This document shows, in pieces, positions 55,734 to 64,000 of a DNA stretch of 64,000 nt. The stretch's first letter is position 1, and every line of letters begins with the position of its first letter. The notes beneath the pieces were generated by a model. The model ran no database searches, had not been told where the DNA came from, and worked only from the letters and a program-made list of their open reading frames with translations. This DNA is from Erinaceus europaeus. Taxonomy: Eukaryota; Chordata; Mammalia; Eulipotyphla; Erinaceidae. The DNA is taken from assembly GCF_950295315.1 (NCBI RefSeq), contig NC_080164.1, forward strand, positions 109,698,447 to 109,762,446, written 5' to 3'. A program made the translations under genes and the position numbers.

Positions 55734-56307
55734 TAATTCACATTATTTTTGTAGAAATGGAATGTTATTTAGGAGATGTTATAGTTTTGCCTGTATCAAG
55801 TGCCTCTCTATACTTTATTTTAATTATTTGATTGTAATAATTCAGTCCAATTAATGTAATTACTATTAGAATTTCTGTTCTTTCCATTTCCTCATGACTC
55901 CTGAAAGTTTTCACCACTTGAGTGTTGGGTTGACCATTTGTGCTGAAGAATTAGTCAACCACATAAGTGATCTCCAGGTAGTTTTGCAGCAGTTCAAGAA
56001 ACAGTGAGAAAGAAAATCGGCACCATAAACATCATCATAGTAATAACACAGACTTTGAAAATGGCTACTTGGAGTAGTGGGGTAGTGTGGAAATAAATCC
56101 GGGAAGGGTAAGAAGGATAAGTATCAAGTCAACCTTACAAAGTTTAATCAACTGGTCTTAGAGATACTTTGATTCTTTAGCTCTTATATACTGACTTAAT
56201 ATTTTTTAAATCTGCTAAACACATACAAATAACTGTGAAGTCATTAATGAAGAAAGCATGGAACAAGATAATAATAACTGATGGGTGCATGATACAGTTA
56301 AAAGTCC

Positions 56308-56580
56308 AGGGCCAAATGGTGGTTCACTCAATAGAGTGCAAGTACCAAGGTTCAAGTCCCTGGTCCCACTTGGGGGGGGGGTGGAAGTGGGGCTCTACAA
56401 GCACTGTAGCAATACTGCAGGTGTTTTTCCTTGTCTCTGCTTCCATCTCTCTCTTCCTCTCTGTCTCACTCGGTCTCAGTGTCCATCATAACTGGAAAAT
56501 AAAATGGCCACTGGGGGCAGTGGAATCAGCTTCCAGGGATCATGCTCCCAAACAATATAAAACAAGTACAATTGGGAGTT
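56308..56580 (+). mobile_element. Long-type SINE, diverged
   Basis: Sense: AGGGCCAAATGGTGGTTCACTC, AAGGTTCAAGTCCCTGG, CTACAAGCACTGTAGC, GCCACTGGGGGCAGTGG, TTCCAGGGATCATGC. Confidence 0.7.
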
Positions 56581-56968
56581 CTGGAAGAGGGACAGCCTAC
56601 CTTTAAACAATGCTGCTGACTTTGAAATTACATCAGATTATTGTGAAGAAAGCTTGCATCCCTGTCTGATGTTACAAGGTAGGGCCAAGCATCTTGGGTG
56701 TTGAGGTACTGGAACTATCTTCTCATTCATCTACATCAAATAGCAATGTGACCTTCTCACCTTTAAGGAAACACTGAGCACATGTTTCTAAAATGCTAGT
56801 GGATGTTGGGTCCTTGCTAATGTGCAAACATACAGAATGGCAAAAGAGTGTGGCTTCTATAGTTCTTTTCTGCAATATTTTGTTGCAATGAAATGTGCTT
56901 ATGTTTTGCAACTGCAACTACCAGTGAGGAGACATCTGAAGAAATCAAGTCCTTGACACACGATCCAC

Positions 56969-57241
56969 ATGAGTTATCTGCCCATAAAGGATGTCTGTTT
57001 TGAGAAAAATTTTGTTCTTCTTCCAGATGGCAGTACTGTCATCTTGGCCACACCACGTGTAGCACATTCAGGAATTACTCACTGTGTCTGGTGGCCTGGA
57101 ATTGATTCTGCTATTGAAAAGACTGTAACAAAGTGTCAGCATATGCCAAGCTGTTCAGCACTGTCCTCCAAAGGACTTTTTCCCATGGGAAGTTACCAAG
57201 AAGTTTTGGTCAACAATCCAATGTCTTTCAGCAGCTGCTAA
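56969..57241 (+). pseudogene. Possible fossil Ty3/gypsy integrase fragment
   Basis: One 90-codon frame reads AHSGITHCVWWPGIDSAIEK, then TVTKCQHMPSC and GSYQEVLVNN. In Ty3/gypsy integrases the zinc-binding domain has H, G-x-x, about ten residues, (Y/K)VWWPGID or (M)D, IE, V, C-x-x-C, and then a PxGxWQxVxVD start of the catalytic core. The order and spacing agree, apart from a gap of about ten residues after AHSGI and an altered C-x-x-C. No RT, RNase H or full core is visible next to it, and later sequence has many stops. This is a resemblance only; the match could be partly chance. Confidence 0.45.
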
Positions 57242-57737
57242 GAAAAGATCTATCAATATGGCGATCTTCAGACTGCCGCTGAGGGAACTTAGTTTTATGT
57301 CAATTGGTAGTTGTCCTTGTTTCTGTCAAGGATCAAGAGTCAGTTATCTTGGTTCTGAATTAATCTGTGGACTGCAATGTCATACAGTGGGAGAGGTATT
57401 ATTTCTCTCAATAATGAGAAACATCCCGAGGCCCATCTCAATGATTTCTTCTCTAAAGTAGGGACTCTCATCGTCTTAATATGAGCTATATTGTGTAGTT
57501 ATTCCTTGAACTGAAAGACAGCCTTTGCAAAATATATTGATTTGAGGAGAGATGGATCTTGTCTACTATAATTCAGGTCACAGATATTTGCACCACAACA
57601 TCCAGAGCCCAAGAATATCAGAGGACCATAGCTTTGCTGACTGACTTCAAAGGACTTCCTTTCATGATAAAATAATAGCAAAACCTTTAGAAACATGAAC
57701 TCTTAAGATCTTTGTCTTAGGTTTTCTGCTTGTAATT
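57242..57737 (+). other. Unassigned sequence after the integrase-like fragment
   Basis: No continuing integrase core in any plus frame. A 65-codon minus-strand frame (57499-57696, LGSGCCGANICDLNYS) is not recognised. Confidence 0.45.
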
Positions 57738-57893
57738 TTCTTAAATCTTTTTTAAAGATTTATTTATTTATGATAAAGATAGAAGAAGAGGAAGAAAGAA
57801 CCAGATATCATTCTGGTACAAATGCTGCCAAGGATTGAATTTAGGACTTCATGCTTGAGAGGCCAATGCTTTATCCATTGTGCCACCTCGTTG
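57738..57893 (-). mobile_element. SINE, GCAGCACATGTACC type
   Basis: Antisense: AGATTTATTTATTTATGA, AGAACCAGATATCATTCTGG, GATTGAATTTAGGACTTCATG, TTTATCCATTGTGCCACC. Confidence 0.82.
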
Positions 57894-57894
57894 T

Positions 57895-58350
57895 ACTTGT
57901 ACTTTGTAGCAGATCTTTAGAGTCATAAGATGAAGACATACTTCCCTAGTATGAAGATATCCCTTCTGTATGCCATCTAGAGATAATCCTTCATATAAAT
58001 GATGAATTATTATTCAAACATCACTGTAGAATTCAGAATAAAGACTGCACTATATTTGAAGGGTAGGAGAAAAAAAGTTTATGATTTGATCCTAGTTGGA
58101 AACGTACCCTTTTATCACTTACAGAATAAAATTTGGTCATTCCAAATACCTGAATTTCTAGGGAAAAAAAAAAAAGGCTAGGGATTACCATAAGTTTCCA
58201 GACAAGGCAGAGATATTAGGAAGTGATTATTCTGAAATTTCTCAGGGACTATAAGTGACGGTATTTGAAGACAGTATTAAGGTAGAGAAGAAGCAGAAGT
58301 TGGGCAACACAAGATAATTCTGGACAGAGAAGAGCTTAAAAGATAATTGC
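57895..58350 (+). other. Unique sequence
   Basis: No feature recognised; an open frame at 57999-58181 has no known relative. Confidence 0.5.
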
Positions 58351-58352
58351 CT

Positions 58353-58539
58353 AGGGACCAGGTGGTGAAGGTACCTGGTTAAGCACACATTACAGTGCAC
58401 AAAGACTCAGGTTCAAGCCCCTGGTTCCCACCTGCAGGAGAAAAGCTTCACAAGTTATGAAGAAGGGCTGCAGGTGTCTGTCTCTTTCTTTTTCCATCTC
58501 CTATTCCCCTCTCAATTTATTTCTGTCTCTATCCAATAA

Positions 58540-58570
<31 letters not shown>

Positions 58571-58577
58571 ATATTTT
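58353..58577 (+). mobile_element. Short-type SINE with probable TSD
   Basis: Sense: GGGACCAGGTGGTGAAGGTACC, CTCAGGTTCAAGCCCC, CCCACCTGCAGGAG, (AAAT)n. AAAAGATAAT precedes it (about 58338) and follows it (about 58581). Confidence 0.85.
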
Positions 58578-58589
58578 TTTAAAAAGATA

Positions 58590-59065
58590 ATGACTTCACC
58601 ACGGGGAAGTAAGGGGGGCTGAGGAAAATCACCTAAGTGAGCTTCTTCTAAAAAAAAAAATAGAAAGGAAATTATAGAACTGTACATGTGGGAAGAACAA
58701 GAACAAAAAAAATCTAACTCAAAAAAAAAAATAACATTCAGCCATTTCCAATAAGATTGACAAAACTCTCAAGAAGCTGCAAAACACTTATTTCCAAGAT
58801 TGTATCTAAGATTGACTATTTTAGGCAAATGCCTTAGAAACGTATTTAGCATTAATCAGTTAATTTGATAGATTAAAAGGGGAAGTGTTGCCAAAAGAGT
58901 CAGTAGACGATAATTACTGGTAAATAAGAATTCAAGGTTTTTATAAGTTGTTGTACATTGATCAATCTGTCTCAAGTAGCATTAGTCTGCTACTGTTAAT
59001 GACTGTTTTCACCAAAGCAGGAGAGGGGACACTGAACCTTTCAGAGTTAAAACAGCATGCATCTA
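58590..59065 (+). other. Unique sequence
   Basis: A-rich runs only. Confidence 0.5.
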
Positions 59066-59067
59066 GA

Positions 59068-59276
59068 GGCATTGAGTGGTGGCATACCTGGTTGACCATA
59101 CATATTACAGTGTGCAAGGACCTGGGTTCAAGTCCCCGGTCACCACCTGCAGGTTGGGGTCGGGGGAGCTTTGCAAGTAGTGAAGCAGGGCAGCAAGTGC
59201 CTCTCTATCTCTCTTCCTCTTTATCTCCCCTTTCCTCTCAATTTCTGGTTGTCTCTATCCAATGAATAAATAAGTT
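59068..59276 (+). mobile_element. Short-type SINE
   Basis: Sense: GGCATTGAGTGGTGGCATACC, CTGGGTTCAAGTCCCC, CCACCTGCAGGTTGGGG, CAATTTCTGGTTGTCTC, AATGAATAAATAAG. Confidence 0.82.
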
Positions 59277-59550
59277 CACTTTCCAATCCCTGAAATTTCA
59301 GCTGATGAAAACTGAACACTCAACATCCTAAAGTTATGCTGACCAAGCTGTTTTCTAAGAGATAGTTTATCAAGTTGAAAACTACCAGCAACTATCACTT
59401 TCCATTTGACAATGGGGAGAGGAGAATAATCCAGCATTGTAATTGGGATGATACAAGAAGCACGAAACTCAAAACTCTTTAGGAATAACTGGGTATGTCT
59501 CATTGCTTTTTACTTTGAATGTCCAGCACAACATAAGAAAAATATGCCTT

Positions 59551-59724
59551 GTGGTCTGGGAAGTGGCACAGACTAAGGCACTAGACTCTTAAGCATGAGG
59601 TCCTGAGTTCAATCCCCCCGCAGCACATGTACCAGAGTGATGTCTGGTTCTTTCTTTCTCTCTCCTATCTTTCTCAATAGTAAATAAATAAAATCCCTAA
59701 AAAAAAAAAAAAAAAAGAAAGAGA
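59551..59724 (+). mobile_element. SINE, GCAGCACATGTACC type, with TSD
   Basis: Sense: GGTCTGGGAAGTGGCACAGAC, CATGAGGTCCTGAGTTCAATCC, GCAGCACATGTACCAGAG, AAATAAATAAAATCC, poly(A). Flanks GAAAAATATGCCTT (59537-59550) and GAAAAATATACCTT (59725-59738). Confidence 0.92.
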
Positions 59725-59894
59725 GAAAAATATACCTTTGGTTTAAAAAAAAAATCAAAGAATAGGGTTTATTTTCTCTCTCTTTTTAAACCTTTTTTTA
59801 AAAAAATTATTAGTGATTTAATAATGATCAAAGGATGAGAGCATCTTTTGAGTGGGAGCTAGTTGGAGAAATAATATCTGTCTGCAGCCCCTTT

Positions 59895-60415
59895 AGTAAT
59901 GGAGAGTCCTTAAACAAATAAATATGAAATTACCATGTGACTTGCAATAGCACTGTAAGGCATTTACCAAAGGACATATATACCCCTATATTCATGGCTA
60001 TTTATTCCCAGTGGCAAAACAGTGGAAGTAGTTTAAATACCCATCAACAGATGACTGGCTAAAGAAGCTATATACTCCATAGTATACTACTCTGTAGTCA
60101 AAAAAGATGATACTGTGTCCTTTGGGACAAAATAAAACTGGAGTCAATTGTGCTTAGCAAAATAAGTAAAGAGATGAAAGACAGATGGTTTCATTCATAT
60201 GTGAAGTCTAGAGATTTGATACACATGAAATTGCAAAAACAAACAAACAGAAGCAAGCAAACTGTTTCTGAGACTTAACGAAAATTCTGGTGGCTGTCTT
60301 TGGGAGGTGGTGGGGAGTGAGGCCACAGAACTCTGGTGGGGAGTGTGTTGTGAAACTATACCATGTAATCCGACAATGCTGTAATCCACTATAATCACAG
60401 ATTAAAAATTAAATT
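59895..60415 (+). mobile_element. Old L1 3' end, sense
   Basis: AAATTACCATGTGACTTGC, ACCCATCAACAGATGACTGG, ACTACTCTGTAGTCAAAAAAG, TTTGGGACAAAATAAAACTGG and GGGAGGTGGTGGGGAGTGAGG follow the L1 C-terminal and 3' UTR order. Same family as 4045-4350. Confidence 0.78.
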
Positions 60416-60541
60416 AAAAAATAAAAATCAAAGCGTAAATATTAGAAATCAAACACAGTACTAATGATGCCAGAAAAATGACTGAATCTAGTGTTACATG
60501 GGTATCATATAAGCAAAATAAGCATTAGAAAGAATGACTAT

Positions 60542-61065
60542 TGTGGAAGCCTGGCTTATAAAAATGAACACACAATCTTCTTGGCTCTGGTGTAGCTGTT
60601 CTGTGAACTTTGCAGAATGTGGGCTTGATCTTGTTAAGGGTATCTATTAATAATCAAGATAACTGATGCAGAGGTGGGTGAAGGGGGAAGACATTTATTT
60701 ACATGAAGTCCAGGATAACTCTGGCCCTGAGCAAAGGGGTGGTACAAGGTTATATAGAGGGTGCAGGCTTGAAAGCAAAAAAGCATCATCACAGAAGCAT
60801 AGGCTGCAAGGGTAAGGCTGTGAGAGTTGTACCTACTGCTCAGGGTCTGGTTGCCTTAGTTACTGTTATGGTAACTGTTATCTGTTCTTCATAGCTGTGT
60901 CTGGGAAGTTTAGCCTCAGCATAAGATACACCACTGGGGGGGGGGGGTATCTTTTGGAGAAAGCCAGGCAGAAGCCAGGGTTGCAGAAGCTGACGTGTCA
61001 AGTAATTAAAGACAAAATATGGCAGTAACCTTGGTTACTATAGATACAGTTTGGCAATTTGCTTT
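60542..61065 (-). mobile_element. Second, unrelated retroviral LTR
   Basis: On the minus strand this has a TATA box (CTATATAACC, about 60748-60757), an AATAAA signal about 55 bp further (60694-60699) and an end reading GGCTTCCACA, the TG...CA terminus typical of LTRs (TGTGGAAGCC at 60542 on plus). The other end is not defined and I could not find a matching target repeat. It contains a G12 run at 60937-60948. No internal retroviral genes are seen. Confidence 0.6.
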
Positions 61066-61437
61066 TCCTATATCAAACATCTTAATTTCTTGACCCTCTG
61101 CTCTGAATTGGAGCCTTCTCAGTAGAAGTTTCAGTCTGATCTTCATCTCACCTTTGCATTCACTTACTTTGACCTTCTACACAACTACCTGCTCAGCCTC
61201 AATGTTTCTTCATTCAGTCTTTCTATACATTCTTAACCCTTTATTATATTTTCAGTATGTCTGTACTGCGTTGAGACCTTCTTATAAACATACCACAGCC
61301 ATATTACAAGCATATACTTTGAGGCTAAAACTTTGGAAATTCTCTATGAATCTTGTTTCTCAGGTTGTGTTAAGTGGTAGAGATGATGGGCAGAAAATAT
61401 GGCTATATCAATGGACTTTAAGAAATGACAGGACTAG

Positions 61438-61644
61438 GGGCCGGGTGGTGGCACACCTGATTGAGTGCACATGCTACAATGCGCAATGACCCAGGTCCCC
61501 GGTCCTCGCCTACAGGGGGAAAGCTTCATGAGTAGTGAAGCAGTGTTGCAGGTGTCTTTCTGTCACTCTTCCTCTCTCTCTCCCCTCCCCTCCCCTCCCC
61601 TCCCCTCCATCTCTATCCAAAACAAATAAGGACAGTTTAAAAAA
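61438..61644 (+). mobile_element. Short-type SINE with TSD
   Basis: Sense: GGGGCCGGGTGGTGGCACACC, TACAATGCGCAATGACCC, CTACAGGGGGAAAGC, an expanded (CCCCT)n at 61580-61607, A-rich tail. Flanks AAATGACAGGACT (61423-61435) and AAATGACAGGGCT (61645-61657). The B box has lost about 10 bp. Confidence 0.9.
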
Positions 61645-61659
61645 AAATGACAGGGCTTT

Positions 61660-62255
61660 GGTAATTTTTGCCTGAGCCCGATAGCTAACATGCAGGTGAG
61701 CTAAAAGTATTGTCTGAGAAGATGGTGTCAGAGTTGAGATTAGATCTAGAAAGCTGGTTTAGGGCAGAGAGTAGCTCCCAAATATAACTAAAACAAACTT
61801 TCTCGCTTCTTCCCACACTAAAACCCTTTGTTTCATCTGCTATATTCTTACCTTTAGGTTCCTATTATTAAACAATTTTTCCTGCTTTATATCTTACTGC
61901 CTTTCAGCCAACAAGCTGTAGACACTACTATGATGCCATCCTGACCTCCCTGGGCAGGTGACCTCACCACTGTGTCCTGGAAGCTCACCTTCGAGAGCCC
62001 TACTCCACTAGGGAAAGATACAAACCACCTGGGGTATGGGTGGACCTGCCAATGTCCATGTCCCGTGGAGAAGCAATTACAGAAGCCAGCCTTCCGCACC
62101 CCATAAATATCTTTGGTCCATACTCCCAGAGGGATAAAGTATAGGGAAGTTTCCAAAGGAGGGATGGAATATGGAACTCTGGTGGTGGGCACTGTATAGA
62201 ACTGTATCTCTGTTACCTTATAATCTTGTTAATCATTATTAAAGCACTAATTTAA
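61660..62255. mobile_element. Third 5'-inverted L1 (long 3' UTR)
   Basis: 61660-61780 matches, as reverse complement, the 3' UTR stretch at about 8135-8275 (AGAAAGCTGG, GATGGTGTCAGAGTTG, TTTTTGCCTGAGCC). From about 61785 onward the same 3' UTR reads in sense (TCTTACCTTTAGGTTCC, CCACTAGGGAAAGATAC, TTAAAGCACTAATTT). The back-to-back halves imply inversion during insertion. Confidence 0.78.
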
Positions 62256-62381
62256 AAAATCAGGGTTGATGTTTAAACATGTATATTCCAAAATTGATAT
62301 TTGTAAGTATATTTTAGGGACATTTGAGATTTTTATGAATTTATAAGTCCTTTGGAAATCAATACATTTAATTTTTGGAAG

Positions 62382-62412
62382 ACAAAAGAAGAAAGAGGAG
62401 GAAGAAAGAGAA

Positions 62413-62445
<33 letters not shown>

Positions 62446-62485
62446 GAGGAAGAGGAGGAAGAGGAGGAGAAAGAGGAGGAGAAAT
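62382..62485 (+). repeat. Purine-rich (GAA/GAG/GGA)n
   Basis: About 100 bp of A/G only, mixed GAAGAGGAGG units. Confidence 0.92.
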
Positions 62486-62745
62486 GACAGGAACCCTTAA
62501 CAAAGCTGAGATATTTCCCCCTGATCTAAAAGAAAGGAAAAAATATCTGAGATTATATAAATGAGAAAGAGTTTGACAGCTTGTTTCACAATGCAAGACT
62601 CACAAGTCAAGTGGGCAGCTGCGAAAAAATGAGTAATCTGTAGCAGTCACCAGCCAAAGATAGTGGCTTCAGCACTATCATCAGCAGGAATTGAAGCTGC
62701 AAGAAACAAGAATGGATTTTCACTAGAAATTAAAAAGGAAAAAAA

Positions 62746-62935
62746 AGGGTGGGGGTAGATAGCATAATGGTTATGTAAAGAGACTCTCTTGTCTAAGGCT
62801 CCGAAATCCCAGGTTCAATCCTCCCACACCACCATAAGCCAGAGCTATGCAGTGCTTTGGTGTTTCTCTCTGTGTCTTTCTCTCTCTCTGCATCTCTCTC
62901 AAAAATAAAATAAATAAAATGCTTAAAAGAACTAT
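62746..62935 (+). mobile_element. SINE, CACCACCATAAGCC type, full length
   Basis: Sense: GGGGGTAGATAGCATAATGG, AGAGACTCTCTTGTCTAAGG, CCAGGTTCAATCCTCC, CACCACCATAAGCCAGAGC, AAATAAAATAAATAAAATGC. Confidence 0.88.
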
Positions 62936-62984
62936 CTCTTTAAAAAAATTAAAAAAGGAAAAAAAATTCTGAAAAAAAGTAGAT

Positions 62985-63112
62985 GGGCTAAGGAGACAGC
63001 ATAAAGGTTATACAAATTAGGATTATGCCTGAGGCAATGAGGCTCTAGAATTAATCCCTAGAACCACAGTAAACCAGAGCAGAGCAGTGCTTTGCTTATT
63101 ATATTTTATAAT
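62985..63112 (+). mobile_element. SINE, CACCACCATAAGCC type, diverged
   Basis: Sense: GGGCTAAGGAGACAGCATAAAGG, TTATGCCTGAGGCAATGAGG, AACCACAGTAAACCAGAGC. Confidence 0.7.
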
Positions 63113-63254
63113 GTAAAATATAAGGAATGATTCGAAATGACAAAACAGCTGCAAAAGGTATCACAAAAATTCAAAAGAAATTAACAGAAGGTATGCAGAA
63201 ATAAATAAGAGAAATTAAGCAACAATAATCATAAATTATTTATAAATAAGAGAA

Positions 63255-63560
63255 AGCATACAGAAAAACATGCATACTTATATAGGCATCTGCTCTATGA
63301 CAAAGGAGTCAAAAAACCATACAAAGAGGAAAAGAAAGTCTCCTTGATAGGTATTTGGAAAAATGGACAGTCACAGGTAGAAAAAATAAAAGCAGATCAT
63401 ACATAAAAGTTAACAACAATAACAAACATAAAATTAAACCCAGCATGGATTAAAGGGTTTGCTATTAGATCTTAAACTGTAAATTACACAGAAGAAAACG
63501 TGTGTATGCTTGTATAAAACTAGACTAATTTTTTCAAATATTGCAAACCAATATTCCTTG
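63255..63560 (+). mobile_element. Old L1 ORF2 fragment
   Basis: GGCATCTGCTCTATGACAAAGG, AGTCTCCTTGATAGG, GGAAAAATGGACAGTCACAGG and CCCAGCATGGATTAAAGG match, in order, ORF2 blocks seen at about 32950-33110. Heavily decayed. Confidence 0.65.
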
Positions 63561-63805
63561 GCAAAGAAACCCAGAAACTTGCAGACCACTGGAGTAAATG
63601 GACTAGTTTGTGATTTGAATTTAAGTGAAGGGCACCTCCTTCAAGTCCATGGGCAAGTGATTCATCTTCCAGGTAGATTATTTGGCCCAGCTGAGGGACA
63701 GAGTGTGGAGGGAGGTAGAGACAGGTGGCATCTCTGAAAATGGTTCAGGCATCAGGAAGAGAGGGAAGAGGGCAGCATCATGGAAATGCCAGATGCACTA
63801 TCTAG

Positions 63806-64000
63806 TGCTGGGCTAGCTTTGCTGGAGAGAGAAGAGACCAGGAACTCATGATGGAGCAGGAAGGCAAATCTTTATTTATGCGGATGCCCCAGAGTTGGGT
63901 GCAAGCACAGCGGGTTTAGGCCACGTGGAGCTAGCAAAATGGCCGCCTACCACTATGCACACCAGCCCTTCTCCAGGTTGGGACTCAGAAGAGAAAGAAG
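63806..64000 (-). mobile_element. LTR related to the one at 53372, cut by window edge
   Basis: Aligns with the first LTR from its TG end (TGCTGGGCTAGC) through GGCAAATCTTTATTTATGCGG, CCCCAGAGTTGGGTGCAAGC and GAGCTAGCAAAATGGCCGCC. The AATAAA signal (63871-63876) shows the same minus orientation. Whether it is solo or belongs to a provirus cannot be seen. Confidence 0.75.

Noticed and set aside
53372..64000. Single provirus bounded by the two related LTRs
   Set aside because: The first LTR has its own 6-bp duplication on both sides and the 10 kb between holds SINEs, L1 fragments and another LTR, with no gag/pol/env.

Overview
This window looks like repeat-dense, non-coding mammalian nuclear DNA. 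It is AT-rich, has no convincing intact host gene, and is built mainly from LINE-1 (L1) retrotransposons, tRNA-derived SINEs, long simple repeats and a few retroviral LTRs. The dominant SINEs have pol III A and B boxes, a conserved core around CCCACCTGCAGGGG, and a tail with CAACAAGGGCAACAAAA or AATAAATAAA. I associate this combination with erinaceid (hedgehog-like) genomes. That assignment comes from recall and was not searched.

Layout. 1-4018 holds a minus-strand L1 with a 5' UTR, ORF1 broken by one TGA, and an ORF2 that is open for 757 codons up to the window edge. 4045-12310 holds decayed L1 3' ends, SINEs and microsatellites. 12480-17095 is an older plus-strand L1 without a recognisable ORF1 and with two internal deletions; it carries a nested SINE and a nested L1 3'-end insertion. 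17100-28300 is SINE-rich and includes an L1 with an inverted 5' end (25405-25975). 28402-35413 is a full-length plus-strand L1 with an intact 304-residue ORF1 and a broken ORF2; it sits inside what appears to be an older L1 5' UTR and has a 12-15 bp target-site duplication. 35414-48880 alternates unique DNA with SINEs and L1 3' ends. 49244-49550 is a relic of the last exon of pancreatic elastase (CELA1-like), including its intron acceptor, 3' UTR and poly(A) signal. It is followed by a second 5'-inverted L1 (49618-50640). 53372-53813 is a solo LTR with a 6-bp duplication. 56969-57241 may be a fossil Ty3/gypsy integrase fragment. 60542-61065 is a second, unrelated LTR. 61660-62255 is a third inverted L1 end. 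A copy related to the first LTR enters the window at 63806.

The features do not form an operon or pathway. What connects them is retrotransposition in trans. L1 machinery, which needs both ORF1p and ORF2p, would have inserted the L1 copies and, by established knowledge, also the SINEs. Many insertions still show direct target-site repeats, which allows their nesting order to be read. I found no clearly new biological system. The items most worth checking are the open ORF2 at the left edge, the intact ORF1 of the full-length element, the three inverted L1s, the elastase relic and the gypsy-like fragment.
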